Origin: a bacterium | Lineage (GTDB): Bacteria; Patescibacteriota; Microgenomatia; UBA1406; GWC2-37-13 | Assembly: GCA_021789995.1 (NCBI GenBank) | Contig: JAJYIQ010000001.1 | Coordinates: 372,001-436,000 of the forward strand | Length of the DNA: 64,000 bases | Direction of reading: 5' to 3' | Shown: positions 43,472-50,718 of the stretch, one piece after another | How the letters are laid out: each line of letters begins with the position of its first letter | How positions within the stretch are numbered: the first letter of the stretch is position 1 | Program-made: the position numbers and the translations under genes | Notes under the pieces: model-generated | Databases searched by the model: none | Told to the model about the DNA's origin: nothing | The model's input: the letters and a program-made list of their open reading frames with translations, nothing else

Positions 43472-43507
43472 GAGCTTAAGGCGCCGATATGCTATAATCA
43501 GAAAACT

Positions 43508-44068
43508 ATGGTCCACGAAAGAGAAGTGCTGGATCGTTTGCAAAAAAAAGCACTAAACCTGCCGCTGGTCAGCACGCTTCACCGCACTCCGGGCGGTGAT
43601 AACTCATTAAAGATGATTTCCGGACCGGCAGTCATCTTTACTGCGGAAATGGCCGGCTTCAGCTGGCAGGAATTTTTCAATCACAACATGGCTGTCCTTT
43701 TTCCCGTTGCGGTCGGAGTAATCGGCCTGTCTATTTTTACCGATTGGAACACGATCCGATCAAGAAACTGGAGCGCCAACCCCATCACCATGGCGACAAT
43801 GGTCAAGCTGCGGGAACAAAAAATAATTAAAAATCCGCGGATCAGAGAATGGCTCCAGACACCGACCGCCGTCACCGCCGTCTCCAATTTATTCGTCTAC
43901 GGAATCTCTCCCCAATTCTCCTTTCCCTTGTTGGCATCCATTGCGGCCAAAGATCCATCCGCTTATATGAGTATGATCATCTCCGGTATGCTGGGAGCGA
44001 CTTTTTTCGGCGTCATGAACGCCTTGGAGCTGAAATACCCGAACCGCATCAGCGGGAGAAAAAATTAA
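43508..44068 (+). CDS. Hypothetical membrane protein, 186 aa
   Basis: 186 residues with hydrophobic segments near 55-80, 122-140 and 150-172, probably three or four membrane helices, separated by a basic inner loop (KLREQKIIKNPRIREW). TATAAT at 43493-43498 ends 9 nt before the ATG. No recognised family. Confidence 0.6.
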   Translation: MVHEREVLDRLQKKALNLPLVSTLHRTPGGDNSLKMISGPAVIFTAEMAGFSWQEFFNHNMAVLFPVAVGVIGLSIFTDWNTIRSRNWSANPITMATMVKLREQKIIKNPRIREWLQTPTAVTAVSNLFVYGISPQFSFPLLASIAAKDPSAYMSMIISGMLGATFFGVMNALELKYPNRISGRKN

Positions 44069-44167
44069 CGATTATTTTTCTTGGCCGCGGCTCCGCTATC
44101 TCCATCACTGCGATCCGCTTCCGGTTACCAAGTGCTAATGTACGGTAATAACTTTATTTTAGTCGCC

Positions 44168-44187
44168 TTGTAGACTATAATCTACAA
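44168..44187. promoter_or_regulatory. 20-bp inverted repeat around TATAAT
   Basis: TTGTAGA and TCTACAA flank CTATAA, a 7-bp-arm palindrome with TATAAT (44176-44181) in the middle. A related sequence, TTGTAGATTATAATCCA, occurs near 58205. No gene starts directly downstream, so its role is unclear. Confidence 0.3.
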
Positions 44188-44259
44188 TTGCCAAGTCAAC
44201 CGATACTCTGATATTAACTCCAAAAAAACTCCTTTAAACTCACTGCTACTCCTGCCCTC

Positions 44260-44400
44260 CTAGCGAGTCCACCATTCTTTGGTGCAGCCCGGCGTATCGT
44301 CTTTGGGATAGAAATAGAGCACCACCCACTTCCCCCGGTAATCGGATAAACAATGAGTGACGCCATCCTGATCCGGCAACTCGAAATCCGTCGCTTTCAT
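44260..44400 (-). pseudogene. Truncated peroxiredoxin gene copy
   Basis: From the ATG at 44400 the minus strand encodes 46 residues, [20 protein letters not shown] then [20 protein letters not shown], nearly identical to the first 40 residues of the peroxiredoxin at 41587-42036. It breaks off one residue after the peroxidatic Cys and ends KEWWTR. The TAAAAT box 6 nt before the ATG is kept. It is a 5' fragment, catalytically dead as a peroxiredoxin, though it could make a short peptide. Confidence 0.85.
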
Positions 44401-44475
44401 ACTGCTATTTTAATATTAATGATCAAGATTTCATGAAAATGATGTAATAATTACCGGCAATGTCGTTAAGAAAAT

Positions 44476-44790
44476 TTATCTGACAAAAATAAAAAGCAGC
44501 AGCAGGAAGATAAAAGTGATCGCGGCGAATGTCCCCAGCGTATAGCTAACCATTGTCAGCGCCTCTTTCTTTTTGCCGTCGACATAAAGCTGCGCCGGCC
44601 GGCCGAACATGAGGTAGCCGGTAATTGCCGCCGAACAAACAAATAAAAGAAGCAGGGCGATCGGCGCCAGGAACTGGTTATTCCTTCCCAACTTCATCTG
44701 CCCGGCATAAAACATGAAGGTACCGATCGCAACGATGTAAAGGGCGGTAAGGAAAGCATTCGTCATCGCCGCCTTCTTAATCTTGTCCAT
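44476..44790 (-). CDS. Small three-helix membrane protein, 104 aa
   Basis: 104 residues: a basic N-terminus (MDKIKKAAMTNAFLTALYIV) leading into helix 1, then helices 2 and 3 separated by GRPAQLYVDGKKKEALTMVS. TATACT ends 6 nt before the ATG. It resembles small uncharacterised CPR membrane proteins; no function can be assigned. A truncated duplicate of its promoter and first 20 codons lies at 43090-43165. Confidence 0.7.
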   Translation of the reverse strand: MDKIKKAAMTNAFLTALYIVAIGTFMFYAGQMKLGRNNQFLAPIALLLLFVCSAAITGYLMFGRPAQLYVDGKKKEALTMVSYTLGTFAAITFIFLLLLFIFVR

Positions 44791-44815
44791 AGAAATAGTA
44801 TAACACTTTACATAA

Positions 44816-45256
44816 AAAACATTCCCTGCGCTTCTGTCATTATGTGGACTATATCTCTTTTTTCTCTTTAGTCGCTTATATGCTACAGTCGATGCGACCA
44901 GCGGCTGCTGCTCAAGTCATGGCGGCGTCAACTGCGGTGCCGGCGCGCAAGGCAACGGACGCGTAATCTGTAACGACGGCTGGACCGGATCATCCTGCGC
45001 TTATTCCTCGATGGTCATGTGCGGTGGTTCAACCACTTATACCGCGCCGACAAACACACCGCTGCCCACAGTAAAACCGACCGCTACTCCGACTCCAAGG
45101 CCAACAACACTTCCCTCTCCTACTAGCGGTCCAACAACCACCCCCGCCGTCCTCGGCGCATCCGTATCCAATCCGTCTTCCCCGGCAGGTACGCTTCTTA
45201 GTCTATTGATAATAGGCGGGATCGGTTATGGAGCCATTCGGTTGAAGAAAAAATAA
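44816..45256 (+). pseudogene. Secreted CCSxHGG-type surface protein, start missing
   Basis: The frame is open from 44816 to the stop at 45256. It encodes a hydrophobic signal-like start (CGLYLFFLFSRLYA), a cysteine motif GCCSSHGGVNCGAGAQGNG then RVICNDGWTGSSCAY, a Pro/Thr-rich spacer (TPTPRPTTLPSPTSGPTTTP), and a C-terminal membrane anchor (TLLSLLIIGGIGYGAI) with KKK. That is the layout of a surface-anchored protein. No ATG, GTG or TTG opens the frame before the cysteine motif. An ATG at 44842 is out of frame by one base in a T6 run, so a frameshift is likely. Confidence 0.55.
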
Positions 45257-45329
45257 ATCCGTAGGTCAATTACAATCTAACAACAGTTAGCTTAATCTCT
45301 CAATCTCCCAAACCCCCAAGGTGGGGAAA

Positions 45330-45596
45330 TTATTCTTTCCTTGTTTGGATTTGACCTTCTGTCATTAGCAATAGTTTTCCTAGTTCCTTTAAAAATTTTT
45401 TAGCATGTTCTCTACTCATGCCAATTCTTGTCACTATTCGCATTTTATTAGTCGGCCCTAATTTTTGACCGACATCAAAAACAACACCATCTTCATTTGT
45501 GGTCATAAATATATTATCCGTATAGAAGATAGGAGTCTTATCTAAATTAACGTCAATTGAAAGTTGATTTATTTTTTGTTCCTTTTTATCTTCCAT
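45330..45596 (-). CDS. DUF3467-family protein
   Basis: 88 residues. IDVNLDKTPIFYTDNIFMTT, VVFDVGQKLGPTNKMRIVTR and IGMSREHAKKFLKELGKLL match DUF3467, small bacterial proteins of unknown function with a beta-sheet followed by an amphipathic helix. It is complete and soluble. It is AT-rich like the gene after it, and both may be acquired. Confidence 0.85.
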   Translation of the reverse strand: MEDKKEQKINQLSIDVNLDKTPIFYTDNIFMTTNEDGVVFDVGQKLGPTNKMRIVTRIGMSREHAKKFLKELGKLLLMTEGQIQTRKE

Positions 45597-45712
45597 AAAA
45601 GAATAAAATTACTAATGTAATTATTATACTATTTATTCTATGCGAAATAAGCTCTACTTGAATATGATCCTGAAATATTATAAAGTAAAGCCATTATAAA
45701 TAGCCTGATTTT

Positions 45713-46360
45713 ATGCTTAGTTTCATATATTCTTTACTAAAGTCATTAAATGACTTAGGTTTAGTTACGTTAATTGTCGGAATACTTGCTTATATTATTT
45801 ATATCCTTCAAAGAAAAGACGCAAAAAGAGATACGGCAAAAATTATTCTTCAAGAAATAAGGAGAGCGGAAGATATTATCTCTGACTATAAAGAAAATGG
45901 GGAATATAAATTTACTAAGAAAATTATAGCGACAAACAGCTGGGCAAAAAGTATTCATTATTTTGTGGGAGATTTAGATATTGATGAATTAGATAAAATC
46001 AGCAATTTATATTCTATGGGCGAATATTTAGATTCTATTATTGGTAAAATATCAGATGCAAAATTTGAACGATCTCTAAAGGAAACTGACGATGAAGTAG
46101 AAAAACTTAAAAAAACCAGTGACTCACCAGTTAATCCAGCTGTATCTCAATTGATTATTCCATCATCTAACCCTAACGTACCAAATAAGCCACCACAATC
46201 TATTATTGTAACTAAACAACCAAATATTTTAAAACAACCCGTATTGATAGGAATACAAGCACCATGGAAACCTTTATTAGACGAAATCACTAATAAATAT
46301 GAGCCAATTTATCATTCTACAACAGTAGACAGACTAAAAATTATTGCACGATTAAAGTAA
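45713..46360 (+). CDS. Membrane-anchored coiled-coil protein, unknown
   Basis: 215 residues: one membrane helix at about 15-33, a long charged helical region (34-145) likely to form a coiled coil, a Pro/Ser-rich linker (145-185), and a short C-terminal segment ending VDRLKIIARLK. AT-rich. The C-terminus approaches, tail to tail, the DUF2075 operon on the other strand (16 nt apart). I do not recognise a family. Confidence 0.65.
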   Translation: MLSFIYSLLKSLNDLGLVTLIVGILAYIIYILQRKDAKRDTAKIILQEIRRAEDIISDYKENGEYKFTKKIIATNSWAKSIHYFVGDLDIDELDKISNLYSMGEYLDSIIGKISDAKFERSLKETDDEVEKLKKTSDSPVNPAVSQLIIPSSNPNVPNKPPQSIIVTKQPNILKQPVLIGIQAPWKPLLDEITNKYEPIYHSTTVDRLKIIARLK

Positions 46361-46375
46361 AAAGTAAATAGTTAG

Positions 46376-48256
46376 TTATTGTTTGATTGACTCAATCCTG
46401 CTTTTTACAAATTTCTCGGTTTCTTTGTCGACGAAATAAACGTAGCAGCCTTTTAGCGCCCGACTCAGCAAAACACGGTAAGAATTTTTGACCAAATCAG
46501 TGAATTTATCTCCCCCTCTTCTAACCATCGAGTCGGCGGAATTTTCCGGATGTCCTTCCCATTTATTGGTCTCGAAGTTATATATAATATCCTTTCCGAT
46601 TATTACCCCCACATAATCAAACTCGAAACCCTGAATGGTATAAATGCTGCCGATTTGGCTGACTGCTCTCGGGTCAAACGGCCAAAGTGATGCCGGCGGC
46701 ACATCGGGCGCCAATCGGCCTGTTTCTTTTCCTTCCCACGTCATGGCGAAATCCCCGATCACCACATCTTTTACCAAAGTGCCATCCGGATTCGGGCCGC
46801 TCCATTTCCAGCAAAACCCGGCGACCATCCGGGCGGAATTCGGCTCCTCGTCGTTTTTCTCTTTTATTTTCCGATAAAGTTCCTGAGGCGAACCCACTAT
46901 TTGGAAATCGAATTCATTCACTTTCGGATCCCAAATCGCGCTGGCGGTTTTCTGTATCCCGAAAGTATTGTTTACCCATTGCACGAATTTATCCGAACCC
47001 TGACAGCGAAACTGGATATCCAGTTGGTACTCATGCACATCGCAGCCGAGCCGCTGCGCGTTTTCCCGGATATAAGCACTCGATCCGATTTCTCCGGGAC
47101 GGACGTTCTGCCGGTCATCGATGAAAAATACCGGTACTTTGGCGACGCTTATTAATTCATCGATTTGCGGCCGGTTGGATCGTTTTTCTTTTTTCGTGAA
47201 CCGGTTATTGCTGTTCACCCGAATCCGGTGCGATTCGTCAGCGATCAACACATCGATCGAATCGGCGGGAGCATTCATATAGCTATTGAAATATTTCGCT
47301 TGCGATCTGCCGATCGGTCCAAGCGATTTCCGCAGCGTTTCGGTAAACGCTTTTGAACCGGTCGCATATTGGGCGTTTTTCCCCATGCGGGAAAGTTCAG
47401 CCAACAAATTTACGGCGATCACCGACTTACCCGTCCCCGGTCCGCCATTGACAATCACTACTTGTTTGCGTTTTGTCGATTCACCGTCTTTGACCAAATT
47501 CATTACTTTGTCGAATGCCAAAAACTGGTCATCAAGCAATATATATCGTCTGTTTTCTTTAACCACTTTGACGATTTCGTCCAATAAACGCCGACTTGGA
47601 CCGTATTTGCTTTCCTGAACCCTTTCTAAAACCGGCATGCCATTACCATTCTTTAGTTTTTGTTTTAAATACGAACTTAGGTCCTTGAAATTACATTCGC
47701 AAAAAACCGGATAATTTTTTATATATTCCGCGTACTGAGTGGAAAAAAGTGCATCTTGTTCAGTCGGAACATAATTATGGATATAAGAACAAGCGTTCAA
47801 CTTAATAGGATCATTTTCGAAAAACGCGCTGTGATTATCTTCAAGATAAAGTTTGTATTGGCCCACCTGCACCGATGGATGTAATACATCTCGATTAGCT
47901 CCCCCTATCCAGGTAATCACATGTTCGCTTACGCCACTTGGCTGGCTCGACTCCCATTGCTTTAATTCGATTATGACGGAATTATCGCGGCCATCGTCAT
48001 CCCGTCCGCAAATCATGCAATCCAAACGCTTCGACGACAGAGGTAGTTGATATTCAAGTAGAATACCATGATCGTTAAAACCGGAATACTCGAAAACATC
48101 TTTGACTGCCCGGAGGGAAGAACGCCATGACCGTATTTCGGCATCGGCGGGATGATAACCGTAGTAATCAAAAAAGGCGGTTTCCAGTTTTGTCGCAATC
48201 TGGTTTTGGAGAGTGTCGGAAATAAAATCTTGTATCGGGCCGGCGTATAATTCCAT
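46376..48256 (-). CDS. DUF2075 P-loop helicase with N-terminal PD-(D/E)XK nuclease-like domain
   Basis: 626 residues. The N-terminal 230 carry a restriction-endonuclease-like core: KRLDCMICG (Asp79) then VIIELKQW (Glu97-x-Lys99). The C-terminal part is a superfamily-1-like (DUF2075, Schlafen-group) ATPase: Walker A GGPGTGKS near residue 270, Walker B VLIADESHRI, IGSIYTIQGFEFDYVGVI and YRVLLSRALKG. A helicase fused to a nuclease is typical of anti-phage and DNA-repair systems. It is last of a three-gene unit after radC and a MazG-like gene, 1 nt beyond the latter's stop. Confidence 0.88.
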   Translation of the reverse strand: MELYAGPIQDFISDTLQNQIATKLETAFFDYYGYHPADAEIRSWRSSLRAVKDVFEYSGFNDHGILLEYQLPLSSKRLDCMICGRDDDGRDNSVIIELKQWESSQPSGVSEHVITWIGGANRDVLHPSVQVGQYKLYLEDNHSAFFENDPIKLNACSYIHNYVPTEQDALFSTQYAEYIKNYPVFCECNFKDLSSYLKQKLKNGNGMPVLERVQESKYGPSRRLLDEIVKVVKENRRYILLDDQFLAFDKVMNLVKDGESTKRKQVVIVNGGPGTGKSVIAVNLLAELSRMGKNAQYATGSKAFTETLRKSLGPIGRSQAKYFNSYMNAPADSIDVLIADESHRIRVNSNNRFTKKEKRSNRPQIDELISVAKVPVFFIDDRQNVRPGEIGSSAYIRENAQRLGCDVHEYQLDIQFRCQGSDKFVQWVNNTFGIQKTASAIWDPKVNEFDFQIVGSPQELYRKIKEKNDEEPNSARMVAGFCWKWSGPNPDGTLVKDVVIGDFAMTWEGKETGRLAPDVPPASLWPFDPRAVSQIGSIYTIQGFEFDYVGVIIGKDIIYNFETNKWEGHPENSADSMVRRGGDKFTDLVKNSYRVLLSRALKGCYVYFVDKETEKFVKSRIESIKQ

Positions 48257-48257
48257 A

Positions 48258-48605
48258 TTAATATTCCGTATATTTTTTACTGCTTCCTTTAACTTTATCG
48301 ACTGGATATTTCCGGTCGCTAATTGCCATTTTACTATTAAAGGCTTTTTTAATATCTATTCCTAAGTCATGGCTCATCAATAAAACCCAATACAATACAT
48401 CGGATAATTCTTCTCCTATCTCCTTCTTGTGTTTTTTGATATATCCTTTTACGTCTTTTTCGTTTTTCCATTGGAAATGCTCCATCACTTCCGCTGCTTC
48501 CAATACCAGCGATAAAGCCATATCTTTCGGGTTATGGAATTTCTTCCAATCCCGAGCATTGCGGAATTTTTCGATCATTTCCGTTAATTCTTTGATATCC
48601 GACAT
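48258..48605 (-). CDS. MazG-like nucleotide pyrophosphohydrolase
   Basis: 115 residues of the all-alpha NTP-pyrophosphatase superfamily. LVLEAAEVMEHFQW and GEELSDVLYWVLLM provide the E-x2-E and E-x2-D metal-binding pairs, and FRNARDWKKFHNPKDMALSL resembles the RS21-C6/dCTPase branch. It hydrolyses nucleoside triphosphates to monophosphates. Stop and start spacings of 4 nt upstream and 1 nt downstream show it is translated as part of the radC-DUF2075 operon. Confidence 0.92.
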   Translation of the reverse strand: MSDIKELTEMIEKFRNARDWKKFHNPKDMALSLVLEAAEVMEHFQWKNEKDVKGYIKKHKKEIGEELSDVLYWVLLMSHDLGIDIKKAFNSKMAISDRKYPVDKVKGSSKKYTEY

Positions 48606-48609
48606 AATG

Positions 48610-49293
48610 TTAAAATAAATTTCTCTCTTTCAAACTGACGAATCCGTTCGATGATACGATTATATGATCGATGATATCGATCCCGGCCATCTCACCTACC
48701 GATGCCAGCCGTTGCGTTATTTTAATATCTTCTGTCGACGGATGCAAATCACCTGACGGATGATTGTGAGCAAGAATAATATGAGCCGCTAAATTTTTTA
48801 TCGCCGGTTCGAATACTTCCCGCGGATGGACCAGCGACGAATCCAGGATGCCGGTAGAAATATCGCAAATATCGATCAAGTTATTTCGCGAATCAAGCAT
48901 GATACTGATAAAATGCTCTTTCTTTTCCCGGCCGTATTTTTCTTTAAGAAATTCTGCCACTGCGACTGGTGAAGTAAGCGATTGCTTGACCGGAATTTTG
49001 TCTTTGGCGTATCGTTCGGAAATCGCCTGAAATAGTTTTAACCCAAAAATGTTGCTTGAACCAATGCCTTTAATTTCTTGCAATTCATCTGGCGATGCAT
49101 CTAAAACATGCTTTAAATTTTTAAACTTTTTCATTACTGCTTTAGCGATTGGTTTACAATCTATCCTCGGAGTTCCTAAAGTCAGAAGAAGTTCAATAAT
49201 CTCATAATCCAAAAAACTATTCAACCCGCCTTGTAAAAATCTTTGTCGAAGCCTGCTTCTGTGACCTAGTTTACTATTTAATGTAGAATCCAT
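48610..49293 (-). CDS. radC: RadC family JAMM-domain protein
   Basis: 227 residues. A helix-hairpin-helix region (ELQEIKGIGSSNIFGLKLFQ) precedes the JAB/MPN domain with HPREVFEPAIKNLAAHIILA and the metal motif HNHPSGDLHPSTEDIKIT (H-x-H-P-S-G-x5-S-x2-D). All zinc ligands are present. RadC proteins are linked to DNA repair contexts and mobile/defence islands; activity is not settled. TAAAAT on the minus strand ends 8 nt before the ATG, so this promoter probably drives the whole three-gene operon. Confidence 0.93.
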   Translation of the reverse strand: MDSTLNSKLGHRSRLRQRFLQGGLNSFLDYEIIELLLTLGTPRIDCKPIAKAVMKKFKNLKHVLDASPDELQEIKGIGSSNIFGLKLFQAISERYAKDKIPVKQSLTSPVAVAEFLKEKYGREKKEHFISIMLDSRNNLIDICDISTGILDSSLVHPREVFEPAIKNLAAHIILAHNHPSGDLHPSTEDIKITQRLASVGEMAGIDIIDHIIVSSNGFVSLKERNLF

Positions 49294-49364
49294 GACAATT
49301 TATTTTATCAAAACCTACTTTCTTAAGCGAAATTAAATACAATTACTAAATTGTTAGACGACAA

Positions 49365-49628
49365 TCAGGAGTGCTTTGCCCGTTTTGAAGTCGTGACGGT
49401 TTTGGCCGGCTTCCGGCTCCCTGGTTTAAACCAGCCGAAGTGATCGATCGCCAGATAAACGATCGGCAGCAGGCCGACGGAGTTGACGACGAGGATGACA
49501 ATAAACCAGTAATGCCGGCCGGTTTTGGCCGTCCGCCAGAGGGCCAATCCCTTCCAGGCAAGATCCCAGACGGCGATGACGGCAAAAAGCCACGGATATT
49601 GGTTGAAAATATTGGCGATGAGTATCAT
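49365..49628 (-). CDS. Small membrane protein, DUF5652-like
   Basis: 87 residues from the ATG at 49628, chosen because TATAAT ends exactly 6 nt before it; an ATG five codons upstream would lie between box and start. Two membrane helices: WLFAVIAVWDLAWKGLALW, then HYWFIVILVVNSVGLLPIVY, followed by a basic tail. It matches the PLDc_N/DUF5652-like two-helix pattern common in CPR. Role unknown. Confidence 0.75.
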   Translation of the reverse strand: MILIANIFNQYPWLFAVIAVWDLAWKGLALWRTAKTGRHYWFIVILVVNSVGLLPIVYLAIDHFGWFKPGSRKPAKTVTTSKRAKHS

Positions 49629-49747
49629 AATAGTATTATACACAAATCGTTTTAATTAACCTAAATAATTGGGAATTGTTTAGATCAATCAGGTTAATTC
49701 TAAAGAAGCATCATATTTTTGTCAGTCGCTTATATGCGACAACGGGG

Positions 49748-50116
49748 TTATCGATGTTTCCGGTTTTGGACATGGCGCGGCATCCGGGGAGTGACGGTAG
49801 AAGTTACGGCAGCCGAATGTTTGAAATTTTCGGCCGGCTCCGGTGGCAATTCTTCCGGGAAATATTCCGGCTCGTCCATTGATTCTTCAATCACCGATTT
49901 GGACTGTAAATTAACGCCGACATTGCTATTATTATAAACAGTGTGGCTGATGTTTCTTATAGCGGCAGAAAGAGCAAGCCCGGTATTTTCATCGTAGGCG
50001 ATCGATTGTGAAGGAAACGTCTGCTTGTCCCACAATTGCCGCCGGTCCATATAGGCTTTCCACCGGGGATCAACCGGATCGCCGATATGACGGGGCGCAC
50101 TGGGACGCTCATGCAT
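49748..50116 (-). CDS. Hypothetical hydrophilic protein, 122 aa
   Basis: 122 residues, Pro-rich with an acidic segment (EESMDEPEYFPEELPPEPAE) and a basic C-terminus, probably largely disordered. A TAATAT/TATAAT overlap lies 3-6 nt before the ATG on the minus strand. Two plus-strand frames cross the same region but have no promoter. No family recognised. Confidence 0.5.
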   Translation of the reverse strand: MHERPSAPRHIGDPVDPRWKAYMDRRQLWDKQTFPSQSIAYDENTGLALSAAIRNISHTVYNNSNVGVNLQSKSVIEESMDEPEYFPEELPPEPAENFKHSAAVTSTVTPRMPRHVQNRKHR

Positions 50117-50201
50117 AACATTATATTACCTGCCGGTCAGGAGCAATTCTGTCAACTGGTAAACAGAAGCATAATCATATCAATTGTTACAATGCATATT
50201 G

Positions 50202-50567
50202 ATGGAAACAGTGACGATCGTCAATAATACTCTAAGGGACCGGTTTGCGACGACAAGAGGTGAAAAAGCCATTCAGGAAGGAACGATGGAATATTACCGC
50301 ATGCAGTTGAAAGCGGCAAAAAATTCCCTCCCTTTATATTATTTCGGCATCTGGCGATTACTGGTCTTGTCGCCGGAAACAAAAAATATGTCATTTGCCG
50401 GCAATCCGACCGATAACCGGTATACCGATGTTACTTTTTCCTATCCGGATCACAAAAACGTTTATACTCTTCCGCCAGAAGCTCGTAGAAAACCGGGAAT
50501 GGATCTTCCTCCTGTGGCCAAATTGGATATCCAAAATACCACTCATATTCTTCTATCATTTCGTTGA
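50202..50567 (+). CDS. Hypothetical protein, 121 aa
   Basis: 121 residues from the ATG at 50202; TACAAT (50188-50193) ends 8 nt before it, whereas the upstream TTG at 50184 precedes the box. The sequence is soluble, alpha/beta (METVTIVNNTLRDRFATTRG, FGIWRLLVLSPETKN). Its last 137 nt overlap an opposing frame at 50431-50646, which also has a good promoter; which of the two is expressed is unclear. Confidence 0.5.
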   Translation: METVTIVNNTLRDRFATTRGEKAIQEGTMEYYRMQLKAAKNSLPLYYFGIWRLLVLSPETKNMSFAGNPTDNRYTDVTFSYPDHKNVYTLPPEARRKPGMDLPPVAKLDIQNTTHILLSFR

Positions 50568-50646
50568 CCGGCGGAAGATCTTCGGAAAACGGAGCACCAT
50601 CATGAAGGTAAACGAAATGCTTCAGTACGTCATGAGGCTCTAACAT
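50431..50646 (-). CDS. Small acidic hypothetical protein, 71 aa
   Basis: 71 residues, strongly acidic and aromatic (NEMIEEYEWYFGYPIWPQEE), with a plausible soluble composition. The minus strand upstream shows TTGACA and TATTAT, the latter ending 7 nt before the ATG. It overlaps the plus-strand gene ending at 50567 by 137 nt. Confidence 0.45.
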   Translation of the reverse strand: MLEPHDVLKHFVYLHDGAPFSEDLPPVNEMIEEYEWYFGYPIWPQEEDPFPVFYELLAEEYKRFCDPDRKK

Positions 50647-50718
50647 ACTATTAATAATACAACTTTTTTCCGGTTGTCAAGTAATAAATGGTTTTTTGAT
50701 AAAATTATTTAAATCGCC

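Noticed and set aside
46644-47618. Several long plus-strand frames opposite the DUF2075 gene
   Set aside because: They are reverse-strand shadows of a clear P-loop helicase and have unlikely amino-acid composition.
49676-49937. Plus-strand frames with an SRLYAT segment resembling the signal of the 44.9-kb surface protein
   Set aside because: The shared stretch is only about 16 nt (GTCGCTTATATGC), the rest is unrelated, and the minus-strand gene has a better promoter.
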